From Spirochaetia bacterium (GTDB lineage: Bacteria > Spirochaetota > Spirochaetia > PWKH01): a DNA stretch of 13,582 nt. The stretch spans positions 1 through 13,582 of the forward strand of contig SKXS01000280.1 of assembly GCA_007128345.1 (NCBI GenBank). Reading direction: 5' to 3'. Under the pieces are notes generated by a model. That model ran no database searches and was not told where the DNA came from. It saw only the letters and a program-made list of their open reading frames with translations. A program made the position numbers and the translations under genes. Below, one piece after another: positions 6,418-13,485 of the stretch (positions are counted from its first letter, which is position 1; each line of letters starts with the position of its first letter).

Positions 6418-7503
6418 ATGGGGATAAAACACATTTGCCAGGGGATCTCCTGCGGGATACTTGTACTGGCAATGAGCCTGATCGGGTGCGGCTCTCCATG
6501 GGCTGGCTGCATTCACGGAAGTCATGAAGGCGAGCGTGTTCGGTTCATGTCCTATAATGTGCAGAATCTCTTTGACGGGAAGTATGACGGTGATGAATAT
6601 CCTGAATTTGACCCCCGCAGTGATGCGTGGGGATTGAGCGCGTACCATCAGAGACTCTCCCGGCTCAGGGAGGTCATTGTATCTTCTGCGGGAAGTCCGG
6701 ATGTGGTGATGCTTCAGGAAATTGAGGGGCCGGATGTTTTGGAGGACCTGGTCAAAGGGTATCTGCGGGGTGAGGGATATGACTACATTGCGGCAAGCCT
6801 TCAGGCGGGATCGGCAATTGAGGTTGGAATCATCAGCAAGTTCCCTATTACCGATGTGCGGTTCCACTACGGACAGATCGGCCAATGGCGCACACCCAGA
6901 CCAATTATGGAGGCGGAGGTGGTGCTCCCGTGGGGAACATGCTACCTGTTCAACAGCCACTGGAAGTCAAAGATAGGAGGGGCGCAGCAGACCGAACCGT
7001 ATCGTCTTGCATCTGCGGCTGCCTTGAAGAACCGCATCAAAGAGATTGCCGGGGAAGATCCTGATGTATATATCATAGCAGCAGGGGACTTCAACACCAC
7101 CCCATGGGATTATCGGAATTCAAGCGGGGAGTACGTGCCGGCACTCATGATCTATGAAGATGTACGTGCTTCCGGGTATGATGTGCGATACGATGCGAGC
7201 CTGTGGCTTACTGCAGATGAAAGTCAGCTCTGCAAAGCAAAGGGAAGCCTGTTCTCTCCCTGGCTTGAAGATCATCATCAGGACGCCGGAACGTTCTGGT
7301 ACCGTGGAGCTTGGGAGGCGATCGATCATATAGCCGGATGCATAAGTTTTTTTAACGGTATGGGGATGGAATATTCCAGTTTTGCGGTTATCACAGAAGG
7401 GCTGGTGCTGGATTCAGGAGAACCGTACCGGTACGATCTGAGAACCGGAGCCGGCTATTCGGACCATCTGCCGGTTGTGCTTACCGTAATGACAGTCCGG
7501 TAA
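6418..7503 (+). CDS. Secreted lipoprotein of the endonuclease/exonuclease/phosphatase family
   Basis: The protein has 361 residues. An N-terminal signal with lipobox LIGC puts the lipid-bearing cysteine at residue 24, so the mature enzyme should be anchored outside the cytoplasm. The DNase I-like metal-dependent phosphodiesterase/phosphatase fold follows: YNVQNLFD with Asn48, LQEIE with Glu101, NSHWKSK with His181, AGDFNTTPWD with Asp224 and Asn226, EAIDHI with Asp303, and the terminal YSDHLPVV with Asp349/His350. All usual catalytic positions seem present. The start at 6418 is set by GAGGAGGG (6401-6408); an upstream in-frame GTG at 6382 lacks such a site. Family members act on DNA, RNA, nucleotides, sphingomyelin or phosphoinositides, and the substrate here cannot be told. 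It may scavenge nucleotides or phosphate outside the cell. It runs towards rex, with five bases between the stops. Confidence 0.87.
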   Translation: MGIKHICQGISCGILVLAMSLIGCGSPWAGCIHGSHEGERVRFMSYNVQNLFDGKYDGDEYPEFDPRSDAWGLSAYHQRLSRLREVIVSSAGSPDVVMLQEIEGPDVLEDLVKGYLRGEGYDYIAASLQAGSAIEVGIISKFPITDVRFHYGQIGQWRTPRPIMEAEVVLPWGTCYLFNSHWKSKIGGAQQTEPYRLASAAALKNRIKEIAGEDPDVYIIAAGDFNTTPWDYRNSSGEYVPALMIYEDVRASGYDVRYDASLWLTADESQLCKAKGSLFSPWLEDHHQDAGTFWYRGAWEAIDHIAGCISFFNGMGMEYSSFAVITEGLVLDSGEPYRYDLRTGAGYSDHLPVVLTVMTVR

Positions 7504-7508
7504 TCAGA

Positions 7509-8174
7509 TCAGCTGCCGTAGAGCTGAGCGGTTATCTCGCTGTTTTCTGTGATGTTGAGCTCGTAGAATATGTGCTCCAGTTCCAGGGCGATGTTTACGT
7601 TGTGGATAATGATGGGAGCTCCGGTGCCAGCAGGACGTGATACCTTCAGCTCTATGGGCGTAAAATTGAGGAATCCCCTGATTCCTACAGCGCGCAGCCG
7701 GTTGAAAATTTCCGTGGAAGCCTGCTCAGGCACGGTGATAATGCCCACCCTGATCTGTTCTTCCTGGATGAAGCGTTCCAGTTCATCCATAGGGTAGATT
7801 GGTATGGGACAGTGCTGGTCCTCGCATACCGCCGGATTGATGTCAAATCCCGCCGCAATGTGTATGCCGTCTACGGCAAAACCGCTGTAGCGCATGAGAG
7901 CGCTGCCGATCCGCCCGCAGCCTACAATGACCGCACGCTGGGGTTTGTCTTTTCCCAGGATCTTGTCCAGATCGGTAATGAGATTCTCAATTTCATATCC
8001 TCCCCGTTTCTGCCCCATGATGTTCAGCAGTGAGAAGTCCTTGCGCACCACCGCCGCGTTGACTCCGACGGCATCGCCTAGGTTGTTTGCAAATACACGT
8101 TCAAGGCCGAGGGTTTTCAATTTATGGAGTATGCGGTAATATTTAGTAAGTCGTAGGATCATATCTTTGTGCAT
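7509..8174 (-). CDS. rex: Redox-sensing transcriptional repressor Rex
   Basis: This cytosolic repressor binds DNA when NADH is low and releases it when NADH rises, so it controls fermentation and hydrogenase genes. At 221 residues it has typical Rex length. The N-terminal winged helix holds the recognition region VNAAVVRKDFSLLNIMGQKRGGY (about 38-60). The Rossmann domain starts with the dinucleotide motif GCGRIG (85-90). FNFTPIELKV and the C-terminal helix HNVNIALELEHIFYEL, used for domain swapping in Rex dimers, are also present. The start at 8174 follows GGAGGAT (8185-8191 on the complement). It is transcribed divergently from the hydrogenase operon, its most likely target, and a GTGA-N6-TCAC palindrome sits over its own start of transcription. 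Confidence 0.96.
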   Translation of the reverse strand: MHKDMILRLTKYYRILHKLKTLGLERVFANNLGDAVGVNAAVVRKDFSLLNIMGQKRGGYEIENLITDLDKILGKDKPQRAVIVGCGRIGSALMRYSGFAVDGIHIAAGFDINPAVCEDQHCPIPIYPMDELERFIQEEQIRVGIITVPEQASTEIFNRLRAVGIRGFLNFTPIELKVSRPAGTGAPIIIHNVNIALELEHIFYELNITENSEITAQLYGS

Positions 8175-8197
8175 AAAAATTTATATCCTCCGAATAC

Positions 8198-8211
8198 GTG
8201 AAAGTTATCAC
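8198..8211 (-). promoter_or_regulatory. Probable Rex operator at the rex promoter
   Basis: GTGAAAGTTATCAC is an inverted repeat with four perfect outer pairs on each side and six central bases, the TGTGA/TCACA style known for Rex sites. It lies just downstream of the TAGTAT -10 of rex and covers the predicted start of transcription, as expected for negative autoregulation. The binding protein is inferred from position and motif. Confidence 0.5.
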
Positions 8212-8215
8212 ATAA

Positions 8216-8244
8216 ATACTACTATAAGGCATTAAAAAAATCAA
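8216..8244 (-). promoter_or_regulatory. Promoter of rex
   Basis: On the complement, TTGATT (8244-8239) and TAGTAT (8221-8216) are 17 bases apart. A-rich runs lie upstream. Transcription would begin near 8209, about 35 bases before the rex start codon. Confidence 0.55.
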
Positions 8245-8279
8245 TATAAAAAAATAAAAGAATTATCGATACATAATTA

Positions 8280-8308
8280 TTGAATAAATTACCCAATTAT
8301 TGTACTAT
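8280..8308 (+). promoter_or_regulatory. Promoter of the hydrogenase operon
   Basis: TTGAAT (8280-8285), a 17-base spacer and TACTAT (8303-8308) lie 30 bases before the hydC start. The region from 8212 to 8320 is strongly AT-rich with several A-tracts, which suits an upstream activating element or curved DNA. Confidence 0.5.
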
Positions 8309-8325
8309 TGGTTCGATTATTAACC
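8293..8325 (+). promoter_or_regulatory. Candidate operator region over the hydrogenase promoter
   Basis: Two overlapping inverted repeats cover the -10 and the likely start: CCAAT-N9-ATTGG (8293-8311) and GGTT-N8-AACC (8310-8325). Neither is an exact Rex consensus. AATTATTG occurs twice exactly 20 bases apart (8275-8282 and 8295-8302), about two helical turns, which could place two protein copies on one face of the DNA. Confidence 0.35.
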
Positions 8326-8338
8326 TTTGGGAGGTTGT

Positions 8339-8815
8339 ATGGCTGAGCAGAAAGACACAATTGCATTCTCTGATGAGCTCAAAGCGTACATCAACGAATG
8401 GAAGCACAAAGAGGGTAACCTCATCATGATTCTACATAAGGTTCAGCAGGAGTTCAAGTACGTACCCCGTGAAGCCGCCGACATTGTTGCGCAGATGACG
8501 GATGTCCCTCTTGCGAAAATTTACGGAGTGCTTACCTTCTATCATTATTTCAAGCTGAAGAAACCCGGGAAATTCAACATACAGGTATGCCTGGGGACCG
8601 CATGCTACCTCAAGGGAGCGGACGGGCTTATTGAGGAACTTGAGAACGTCCTGGGCATTGCTGAACATGAAGTGACTGAAGACGGACTCTTTTCCATTGA
8701 ACCTGTCCGGTGCGTTGGATGCTGCGGGCTGGCTCCGGTACTGGTGATTGACGATGAGGTATACGGCAAGGTGACCAAGGACCAGCTGCCCGGCATCATT
8801 GCCAAGTACCAGTAG
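8339..8815 (+). CDS. hydC: Hydrogenase subunit HydC (NuoE-like, [2Fe-2S])
   Basis: This is the small electron-transfer subunit of a multimeric NADH-linked [FeFe]-hydrogenase, homologous to the NuoE 24-kDa subunit of complex I. The 158 residues have an N-terminal helical bundle (to about 75) and a thioredoxin-like domain. Its four cluster ligands are Cys84 and Cys89 (VCLGTAC), and Cys125 and Cys129 (CVGCCGLAPV). The extra Cys128 in this last motif is not usual. GGGAGG (8329-8334) sets the ATG at 8339; an in-frame TTG twelve bases upstream falls inside that site. It is the first gene of the operon, divergent from rex. Electrons probably pass between it and the flavin/iron-sulfur chain of HydB. 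Confidence 0.94.
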   Translation: MAEQKDTIAFSDELKAYINEWKHKEGNLIMILHKVQQEFKYVPREAADIVAQMTDVPLAKIYGVLTFYHYFKLKKPGKFNIQVCLGTACYLKGADGLIEELENVLGIAEHEVTEDGLFSIEPVRCVGCCGLAPVLVIDDEVYGKVTKDQLPGIIAKYQ

Positions 8816-8825
8816 AGCTGCAGAC

Positions 8826-9401
8826 ATGCATGCAAACATCTGCGATTACCTGCTTGATGCCGTGCAGAACTCCATTGAGGCGGGCGCTGCATCAGTTAAG
8901 GTGGATTTGCAGGAGACTGAGGACATGCTGGAAGTGACTGTACATGATAACGGATGCGGTATGAGCCCTGAAGCGCTTGAGGCGGCAAAGGACCCCTTTA
9001 CCACCTCACCGGGAAAGCATGATCATCGAAAGGTGGGCCTGGGCATCCCCTTCATGCTGCAGCATGCTGAGACCACCGGGGGGATGTGCGACATCACCTC
9101 CGTCCCTCAGGAGGGGACTACCATCCGGTGTACCTTTCCTCTGGACCATGTTGATACACCGCCTGTCGGCGATGTCGTGTCGACCTGGGTATCCGCGCTG
9201 AACTACCCAGGGCCCCACGAGATGGAAATTTGCAGGAGCTTGAGTACAGGCGAAGCTCATGGGTGCTACCGGATTGTCCGTTCCGAGCTGTCTGAAGCAG
9301 CGGGGGGACTTGAGGATGCGGGAGCACTGGCGCTGGTGCATGCATATATTGCTTCCCTGGAAGCATCGCTCACCCAGCATAACGAAGAGAAACGATCATA
9401 A
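8826..9401 (+). CDS. GHKL-type ATPase-domain protein within the hydrogenase operon
   Basis: The 192-residue protein has a Bergerat ATP-binding fold as in anti-sigma kinases and histidine kinases: N-box LLDAVQNSIEAGA (Asn15), G1 box HDNGCGM (Asp41, Gly43, Gly45), G2-like KVGLGIPFM (69-77), and a closing TTIRCTF strand. There is no phospho-acceptor histidine region, sensor or membrane segment, so it is not a complete histidine kinase. The last 80 or so residues match nothing I recognise. ATG 8826 lies 10 bases after hydC, with only a weak ribosome site; an upstream TTG (8799) overlapping hydC is less likely. Similar ATPase genes occur between hydC and hydB in other anaerobes; I recall the Acetobacterium hyd cluster as comparable. 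The role could be regulatory or in assembly and is unproven. Confidence 0.8.
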   Translation: MHANICDYLLDAVQNSIEAGAASVKVDLQETEDMLEVTVHDNGCGMSPEALEAAKDPFTTSPGKHDHRKVGLGIPFMLQHAETTGGMCDITSVPQEGTTIRCTFPLDHVDTPPVGDVVSTWVSALNYPGPHEMEICRSLSTGEAHGCYRIVRSELSEAAGGLEDAGALALVHAYIASLEASLTQHNEEKRS

Positions 9402-9419
9402 CTGAGGAGGAGACCTCAC

Positions 9420-9821
9420 ATGGCAAAAATGACATTGGAACAGCTGAGAGCCCTGCGGGAAGAGAAAACCAAGGAACTGAGCAGGCGTGATATCTCGGAC
9501 AAGCAGGCTTATATCGTTGTAGGTATGGGGACCTGCGGAATAGCTGCCGGGGCAAAAGATACCCTGAATGCATTCATCAAGGAGCTTGATACCTATAACC
9601 TCACGGATGTCTCGGTCACTCAGACCGGCTGCATGGGATTATGCTACGTGGAGCCTACCATCGAAGTAACATGTACCGGCATGCCGACAGTGATCTACGG
9701 CAAGGTGGACCCGGAGACGGCGCAGGCTATTGTGCGTGAGCATATTGTCAATAAGCGGCTGGTGAACGATCATATATTTGACCGTCCGGCAGCTGATATC
9801 ATTGGGGGGGGAGGCAGGTAA
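9420..9821 (+). CDS. Small thioredoxin-like [2Fe-2S] protein, HydD-like
   Basis: The 133-residue soluble protein has an N-terminal charged helix followed by a thioredoxin-like ferredoxin domain. Cysteines fall at Cys39 (GMGTCGIAAGA), Cys71 and Cys75 (TGCMGLC), and Cys85. The layout parallels the first 85 residues of HydB, but the first ligand of the first pair is replaced by Gly35, so Cys85 may be the fourth ligand or the cluster may be absent. GAGGAGGAG (9404-9412) places the ATG at 9420, 18 bases after the previous stop. The stop codon directly abuts the HydB start codon, so expression is coupled. It is probably an accessory electron-transfer subunit of the hydrogenase, like the small fourth subunit of some multimeric enzymes. 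An eight-G run lies near its 3' end. Confidence 0.85.
   Translation: MAKMTLEQLRALREEKTKELSRRDISDKQAYIVVGMGTCGIAAGAKDTLNAFIKELDTYNLTDVSVTQTGCMGLCYVEPTIEVTCTGMPTVIYGKVDPETAQAIVREHIVNKRLVNDHIFDRPAADIIGGGGR
9804..9814 (+). other. Eight-G run that also serves as ribosome binding site for hydB
   Basis: Eight G residues (9804-9811) followed by AGG encode the Gly-rich C-terminus of the HydD-like protein and supply the purine-rich site for the hydB start at 9822. Such runs are prone to slippage, but a shift here would alter only the last few residues of the upstream protein. Confidence 0.5.
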
Positions 9822-11609
9822 ATGGCTGTTACGAACTATATCCTGGTATGCGGAGGCACCGGGTGCGAATCCGCGAAGGCTGACGCAATCTACCAGAATC
9901 TGATCCATGCTTCACAGACCGAAGGGGTCTCTGAGACCGTACAGATCGTGAAAACCGGCTGTTTCGGCTTCTGCGAACAGGGACCGATCGTGAAGATCCT
10001 GCCAGAGGACTCTTTTTACGTCCAGGTAAAGCCTGAGGATGCCGAAGAGATCATCAAGGAGCATGTGGTCAAGGGACGGGAAGTCAAACGGCTGCTCTAC
10101 AATAAGGACAACAGCAAGAAGCACGCTAAAGTCGAAGATATTCAGTTTTATCAGAAACAGTTCAGGATTGTCCTGAGGAACTGCGGATTTATCAATCCGG
10201 AAGACATCAATGAGTACATTGCTCGGGAAGGGTATGCTGCTCTGGAGAAAGTCCTCTTTGAGATGACTCCGGATGATATTATCAGCGAACTGAAGGTATC
10301 CGGTCTTAAGGGACGCGGCGGAGCCGGATTCCCTACCTGGCTGAAGTGGAAGTTCACAAAGGATATTGATGATCCAGTGAAGTATGTGGTCTGCAATGCC
10401 GACGAGGGAGATCCCGGGGCGTACATGGACCGCAGCACCTTGGAGGGTGATCCGCACTCGGTGCTTGAGGCCATGACCATCGCAGGATATACCACCGGCG
10501 CGAACAAGGGCTATATCTACATCAGGGCGGAGTATCCTCTGGCGATCAACCGGCTGAAGCTGGCCATGGAGCAAGCCCGGGAGTACGGTCTGCTTGGGGA
10601 GAATATCCTGGACAGCGGATTCAGCTTTGACGTGGATATCCGTCTCGGAGCCGGAGCATTTGTCTGCGGTGAAGAGACTGCGCTCCTTACTTCACTGGAG
10701 GGCAACCGCGGCATGCCGAAACCCCGTCCGCCGTTTCCTGCTGTAAAGGGACTGTGGGACCAGCCGACGGTGATCAACAATGTAGAGACCTGGGCGAACA
10801 TTCCGGTTATCATACTGCGCGGCGGCGAATGGTTTGCCAAGATCGGCACTGAAGATTCCAAGGGAACCAAGGTATTTGCCCTCACAGGAAAAATCAGGAA
10901 TTCAGGACTTGTCGAAGTTCCCATGGGCACTACCTTGAGAGAGATCATCTTTGATATCGGCGGCGGGATTGCCAATGACAAAGAATTCAAGGCCGTACAG
11001 ACCGGAGGGCCCTCCGGAGGTGTGATCACCAAGGAATACCTTGATACCCCCATTGACTACTTCCATCTCCAGGAACTTGGCTCCATGATGGGATCCGGAG
11101 GCATGATCGTCATGGACGAGGATGACTGCATTGTGGATGTTACGAAGTTCTACCTCGGATTCACGGTCGATGAGTCCTGCGGCAAGTGCTCACCCTGCCG
11201 GGTGGGAGGCAGGACGCTCTATAATATCCTCGACAGGATCACCAAGGGCAAGGGCGAGATGGATGATATTGATAAGATGCGCTCTGTCGGGCATGCCATG
11301 ACCAAGGCCTCCTTGTGCGGCCTCGGACAGACGGCTCCGAACCCGATCCTGTCGACGCTGCGGTACTTTGAAAAGGAGTACCACGCGCACATCAAGGATA
11401 AGAAGTGTCCATCCGGGAAGTGCAAGGAGCTCATCTCCTACTACATCCTTGCTGACAAGTGCATTGGGTGTGCGGCATGTGCACGGAAGTGCCCGGTTGC
11501 CGCAATAACAGGTGAGCGTAGAAAGATTCACCGCATTGATCAGGACTTATGCGTTAAGTGCGGTATCTGCTACGAAACATGCAAATTTGACGCTATATAC
11601 GTGGGATGA
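9822..11609 (+). CDS. hydB: Hydrogenase subunit HydB (NuoF-like flavoprotein, NADH-binding)
   Basis: This 595-residue subunit takes electrons from NADH through FMN and relays them to HydA. It has four parts. Residues 1-85 are a thioredoxin-like [2Fe-2S] domain (Cys10, 15, 47, 51). A NuoF core about 110-515 carries the flavin/NAD segments GRGGAGFPTWLKW (164-176) and NADEGDPGAYMDR (192-204). The NuoF-type [4Fe-4S] cluster has Cys453, 456, 459 and 499. The C-terminus has a CPSGKC pair (529, 534) and two ferredoxin-type [4Fe-4S] motifs (Cys547/550/553/557 and 577/580/583/587). This is the standard composition of HydB in trimeric [FeFe]-hydrogenases, including electron-bifurcating ones. All cluster ligands are present. 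The stop is followed after 14 bases by the hydA start. Confidence 0.96.
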   Translation: MAVTNYILVCGGTGCESAKADAIYQNLIHASQTEGVSETVQIVKTGCFGFCEQGPIVKILPEDSFYVQVKPEDAEEIIKEHVVKGREVKRLLYNKDNSKKHAKVEDIQFYQKQFRIVLRNCGFINPEDINEYIAREGYAALEKVLFEMTPDDIISELKVSGLKGRGGAGFPTWLKWKFTKDIDDPVKYVVCNADEGDPGAYMDRSTLEGDPHSVLEAMTIAGYTTGANKGYIYIRAEYPLAINRLKLAMEQAREYGLLGENILDSGFSFDVDIRLGAGAFVCGEETALLTSLEGNRGMPKPRPPFPAVKGLWDQPTVINNVETWANIPVIILRGGEWFAKIGTEDSKGTKVFALTGKIRNSGLVEVPMGTTLREIIFDIGGGIANDKEFKAVQTGGPSGGVITKEYLDTPIDYFHLQELGSMMGSGGMIVMDEDDCIVDVTKFYLGFTVDESCGKCSPCRVGGRTLYNILDRITKGKGEMDDIDKMRSVGHAMTKASLCGLGQTAPNPILSTLRYFEKEYHAHIKDKKCPSGKCKELISYYILADKCIGCAACARKCPVAAITGERRKIHRIDQDLCVKCGICYETCKFDAIYVG

Positions 11610-11610
11610 T

Positions 11611-11617
11611 AAGGAGG
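11611..11617 (+). promoter_or_regulatory. Ribosome binding site that sets the GTG start of hydA
   Basis: AAGGAGG lies six bases before GTG 11624 and downstream of an in-frame ATG at 11606 that overlaps the hydB stop. Ribosomes directed by this site would begin at GTG, not at the ATG. Confidence 0.8.
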
Positions 11618-11623
11618 ATCGAA

Positions 11624-13375
11624 GTGAAAACCGTCACCATCAAGATAAACGGACAGCCTATAAAGGTGCCAGAAGACTATACAGTACTTGAGGCTGCCAA
11701 GAAAATGAATGTGAATATCCCGACCCTCTGTTACCATCCGGACCTCCACGCGTGGGCGGCCTGCGGTATCTGCGTCGTGAGGCTTGAGAATTCACCGAAA
11801 ATGGTCAGGGCCTGTGCAACCCCCGTAACTGAGGGGATGGGCATCATAACTCATGATCCGGAACTCTTCCAGGTCCGTAAGACTGTTATTGAACTTATTA
11901 TGTCTACCCATCCAAATTCATGCCTGGTCTGCGGCAGAAACGGCACCTGCGAACTCCAGGAGCTGGCGGCAGATTTTGGTGTGCGTGAGCAGCCCTACGA
12001 AGTCAGGCTCCGGGACCTGCCTCATGATGAATCAACTCCGTCAATCGTGCTCCATCGGGAGAAGTGCATCAGCTGCGGACGGTGTGCCAATGTATGTCAG
12101 TCACTGCAGGGCGTATGGGCACTGGAATTTGTAGGAAGGGGCGAACATACAGTCATTGCACCTGCTGGAGATTTGGAGCTGAACGATAGCCCCTGCATCA
12201 AGTGCGGCCAGTGCTCAGCGCATTGTCCCGTCGGAGCAATATTCGAGCGGGATCAGACACGGACCTTCCTGGATGCCGTCCGGGATGAGAAATACCATGT
12301 AGTTGTGCAGATTGCCCCTGCTGTACGTGTAGCTATTGGGGAGTCCTTTGACATACCGCCGGGAACCGTATGTACGGGCAAGACCTATGCGGCTCTGCGG
12401 AGGCTCGGTGCTGATGCAGTGTTCGACACAAACTTTTCTGCCGATGTGACCATCATGGAGGAGGGGAGCGAACTGGTTCATAGGCTGACCTCGGATGACG
12501 GGGTGCTTCCCCAGATTACCAGCTGCTGTCCTGCATGGACCGACTATATGGAGAAATACTATCCGGATATGATTCCACATTTTTCCACGGCGAAGTCACC
12601 CATGATGATGCAAGGTTCACTGACGAAGACCTATTATGCCCAGAATATGGGCATCGATCCCGAACACATCTACTCGGTGGCGATCATGCCGTGTACAGCT
12701 AAGAAATTCGAAAAGGAACGTGATGACAATATGTTCTCGTCAGGTCACCGTGATGTGGATCTGGTGCTGACTACCCGGGAGCTGAGCCGGCTTATCCGAT
12801 CGTCGGGTATCGACTTTGCTCATCTTCCTGAAGAAGATGCGGACAGTCCCATCGGATCCTACAGCGGAGCCGGAACTATCTTCGGCAACACGGGCGGAGT
12901 CATGGAAGCTGCCATCAGAACGGCTTATAACCTGGTAACCGGAGATGAGCTCGATGACCTGGATGTTACGTCAGTCCGCGGAATGGAAGGCGTACGGAGA
13001 GGATCGGTGAACATCAAGGATAAGGAAATCAAAGTAGCAGTTGCCCATGGCATGGTCAACGTGAGCACCATACTTGATGAAATCAGGGAAGCCAAGAAAG
13101 CAGGAGCGGAACCTCCCTATCACTTCATCGAGGTCATGGCATGCAGGGGCGGATGTATTGCCGGAGGCGGCCAGCCGTATGTCACCACAGATGAGGTGCG
13201 ACAGAAGCGGATTGAAGGCATCTACTCAGATGATGCGAAGAGTGCTATCAGGTGCTCCCACCATAACCCCCAGGTGAAGCAGCTCTACGATGAGTTCCTC
13301 GGCTCACCGCTGAGCGGGAAATCCCACGAGCTGCTGCATACCACCTACCAGGCAAGACCTATATATAAGAAGTAG
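11624..13375 (+). CDS. hydA: [FeFe]-hydrogenase catalytic subunit HydA
   Basis: The 583-residue catalytic subunit reduces protons to H2 at the H-cluster. The N-terminal [2Fe-2S] domain has Cys36, 47, 50 and 64. The His-Cys3 cluster has His96, Cys100, 103 and 109. Two [4Fe-4S] motifs are Cys148/151/154/158 and Cys191/194/197/201. The H-cluster domain carries all three signatures: TSCCPAW (299-305), MPCTAKKFEKER with Cys357, and MACRGGCIAGGGQP with Cys507 and Cys511. The TSCCPAW pair includes the cysteine used for proton transfer. Activity requires HydE, HydF and HydG maturases, none of which is in this window. With HydB and HydC it forms the trimeric NADH-linked enzyme. Sequence alone does not show whether it bifurcates electrons between NADH and ferredoxin. 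The start is GTG 11624, set by AAGGAGG. Confidence 0.97.
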   Translation: MKTVTIKINGQPIKVPEDYTVLEAAKKMNVNIPTLCYHPDLHAWAACGICVVRLENSPKMVRACATPVTEGMGIITHDPELFQVRKTVIELIMSTHPNSCLVCGRNGTCELQELAADFGVREQPYEVRLRDLPHDESTPSIVLHREKCISCGRCANVCQSLQGVWALEFVGRGEHTVIAPAGDLELNDSPCIKCGQCSAHCPVGAIFERDQTRTFLDAVRDEKYHVVVQIAPAVRVAIGESFDIPPGTVCTGKTYAALRRLGADAVFDTNFSADVTIMEEGSELVHRLTSDDGVLPQITSCCPAWTDYMEKYYPDMIPHFSTAKSPMMMQGSLTKTYYAQNMGIDPEHIYSVAIMPCTAKKFEKERDDNMFSSGHRDVDLVLTTRELSRLIRSSGIDFAHLPEEDADSPIGSYSGAGTIFGNTGGVMEAAIRTAYNLVTGDELDDLDVTSVRGMEGVRRGSVNIKDKEIKVAVAHGMVNVSTILDEIREAKKAGAEPPYHFIEVMACRGGCIAGGGQPYVTTDEVRQKRIEGIYSDDAKSAIRCSHHNPQVKQLYDEFLGSPLSGKSHELLHTTYQARPIYKK

Positions 13376-13397
13376 TATACTCTAAGCGCATAGCTGT

Positions 13398-13429
13398 AAG
13401 CTCCGGTGTTCTCAAGGACACCGGAGCTT
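13398..13429 (+). terminator. Terminator hairpin at the end of the hydrogenase operon
   Basis: A perfect 12-pair stem, AAGCTCCGGTGT with ACACCGGAGCTT, closes on an eight-base loop 22 bases after the hydA stop. The following bases (GTCTATCTT) are only moderately T-rich, so termination may be partial or may need assistance. Confidence 0.7.
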
Positions 13430-13470
13430 GTCTATCTTCGGATTGCTGGGTTATTGAGGATTAATATATT

Positions 13471-13483
13471 GTGACACTTTCAC
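13471..13483 (+). promoter_or_regulatory. Rex-box-like palindrome before the last gene
   Basis: GTGACACTTTCAC shares GTGA and the eight bases ACTTTCAC with the complement of the rex palindrome (GTGATAACTTTCAC), but has a five-base centre instead of six. It lies just upstream of the likely promoter of the final gene, so redox control is possible. Confidence 0.35.
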
Positions 13484-13485
13484 CT

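Noticed and set aside
6292..6960. 222-codon open frame on the minus strand
   Set aside because: It lies across the well-supported lipoprotein nuclease gene and its upstream gap, and shows no recognisable motif; it is a shadow of the plus-strand gene.
8327..8338. TTG start for hydC
   Set aside because: The codon falls beside and within the GGGAGG ribosome site that serves the ATG at 8339.
8799..8825. TTG start of the ATPase-domain gene overlapping hydC
   Set aside because: The Bergerat domain begins right at the ATG 8826, and the nine added residues look unrelated; the ribosome site is weak for both, so this is preference, not proof.
9912..10574. 220-codon open frame on the minus strand inside hydB
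   Set aside because: HydB motifs and all cluster cysteines on the plus strand explain this DNA; the opposite frame has no family features.
11606..11623. ATG start of hydA overlapping the hydB stop
   Set aside because: AAGGAGG lies after this ATG and points to GTG 11624, where the conserved ferredoxin-like domain begins.
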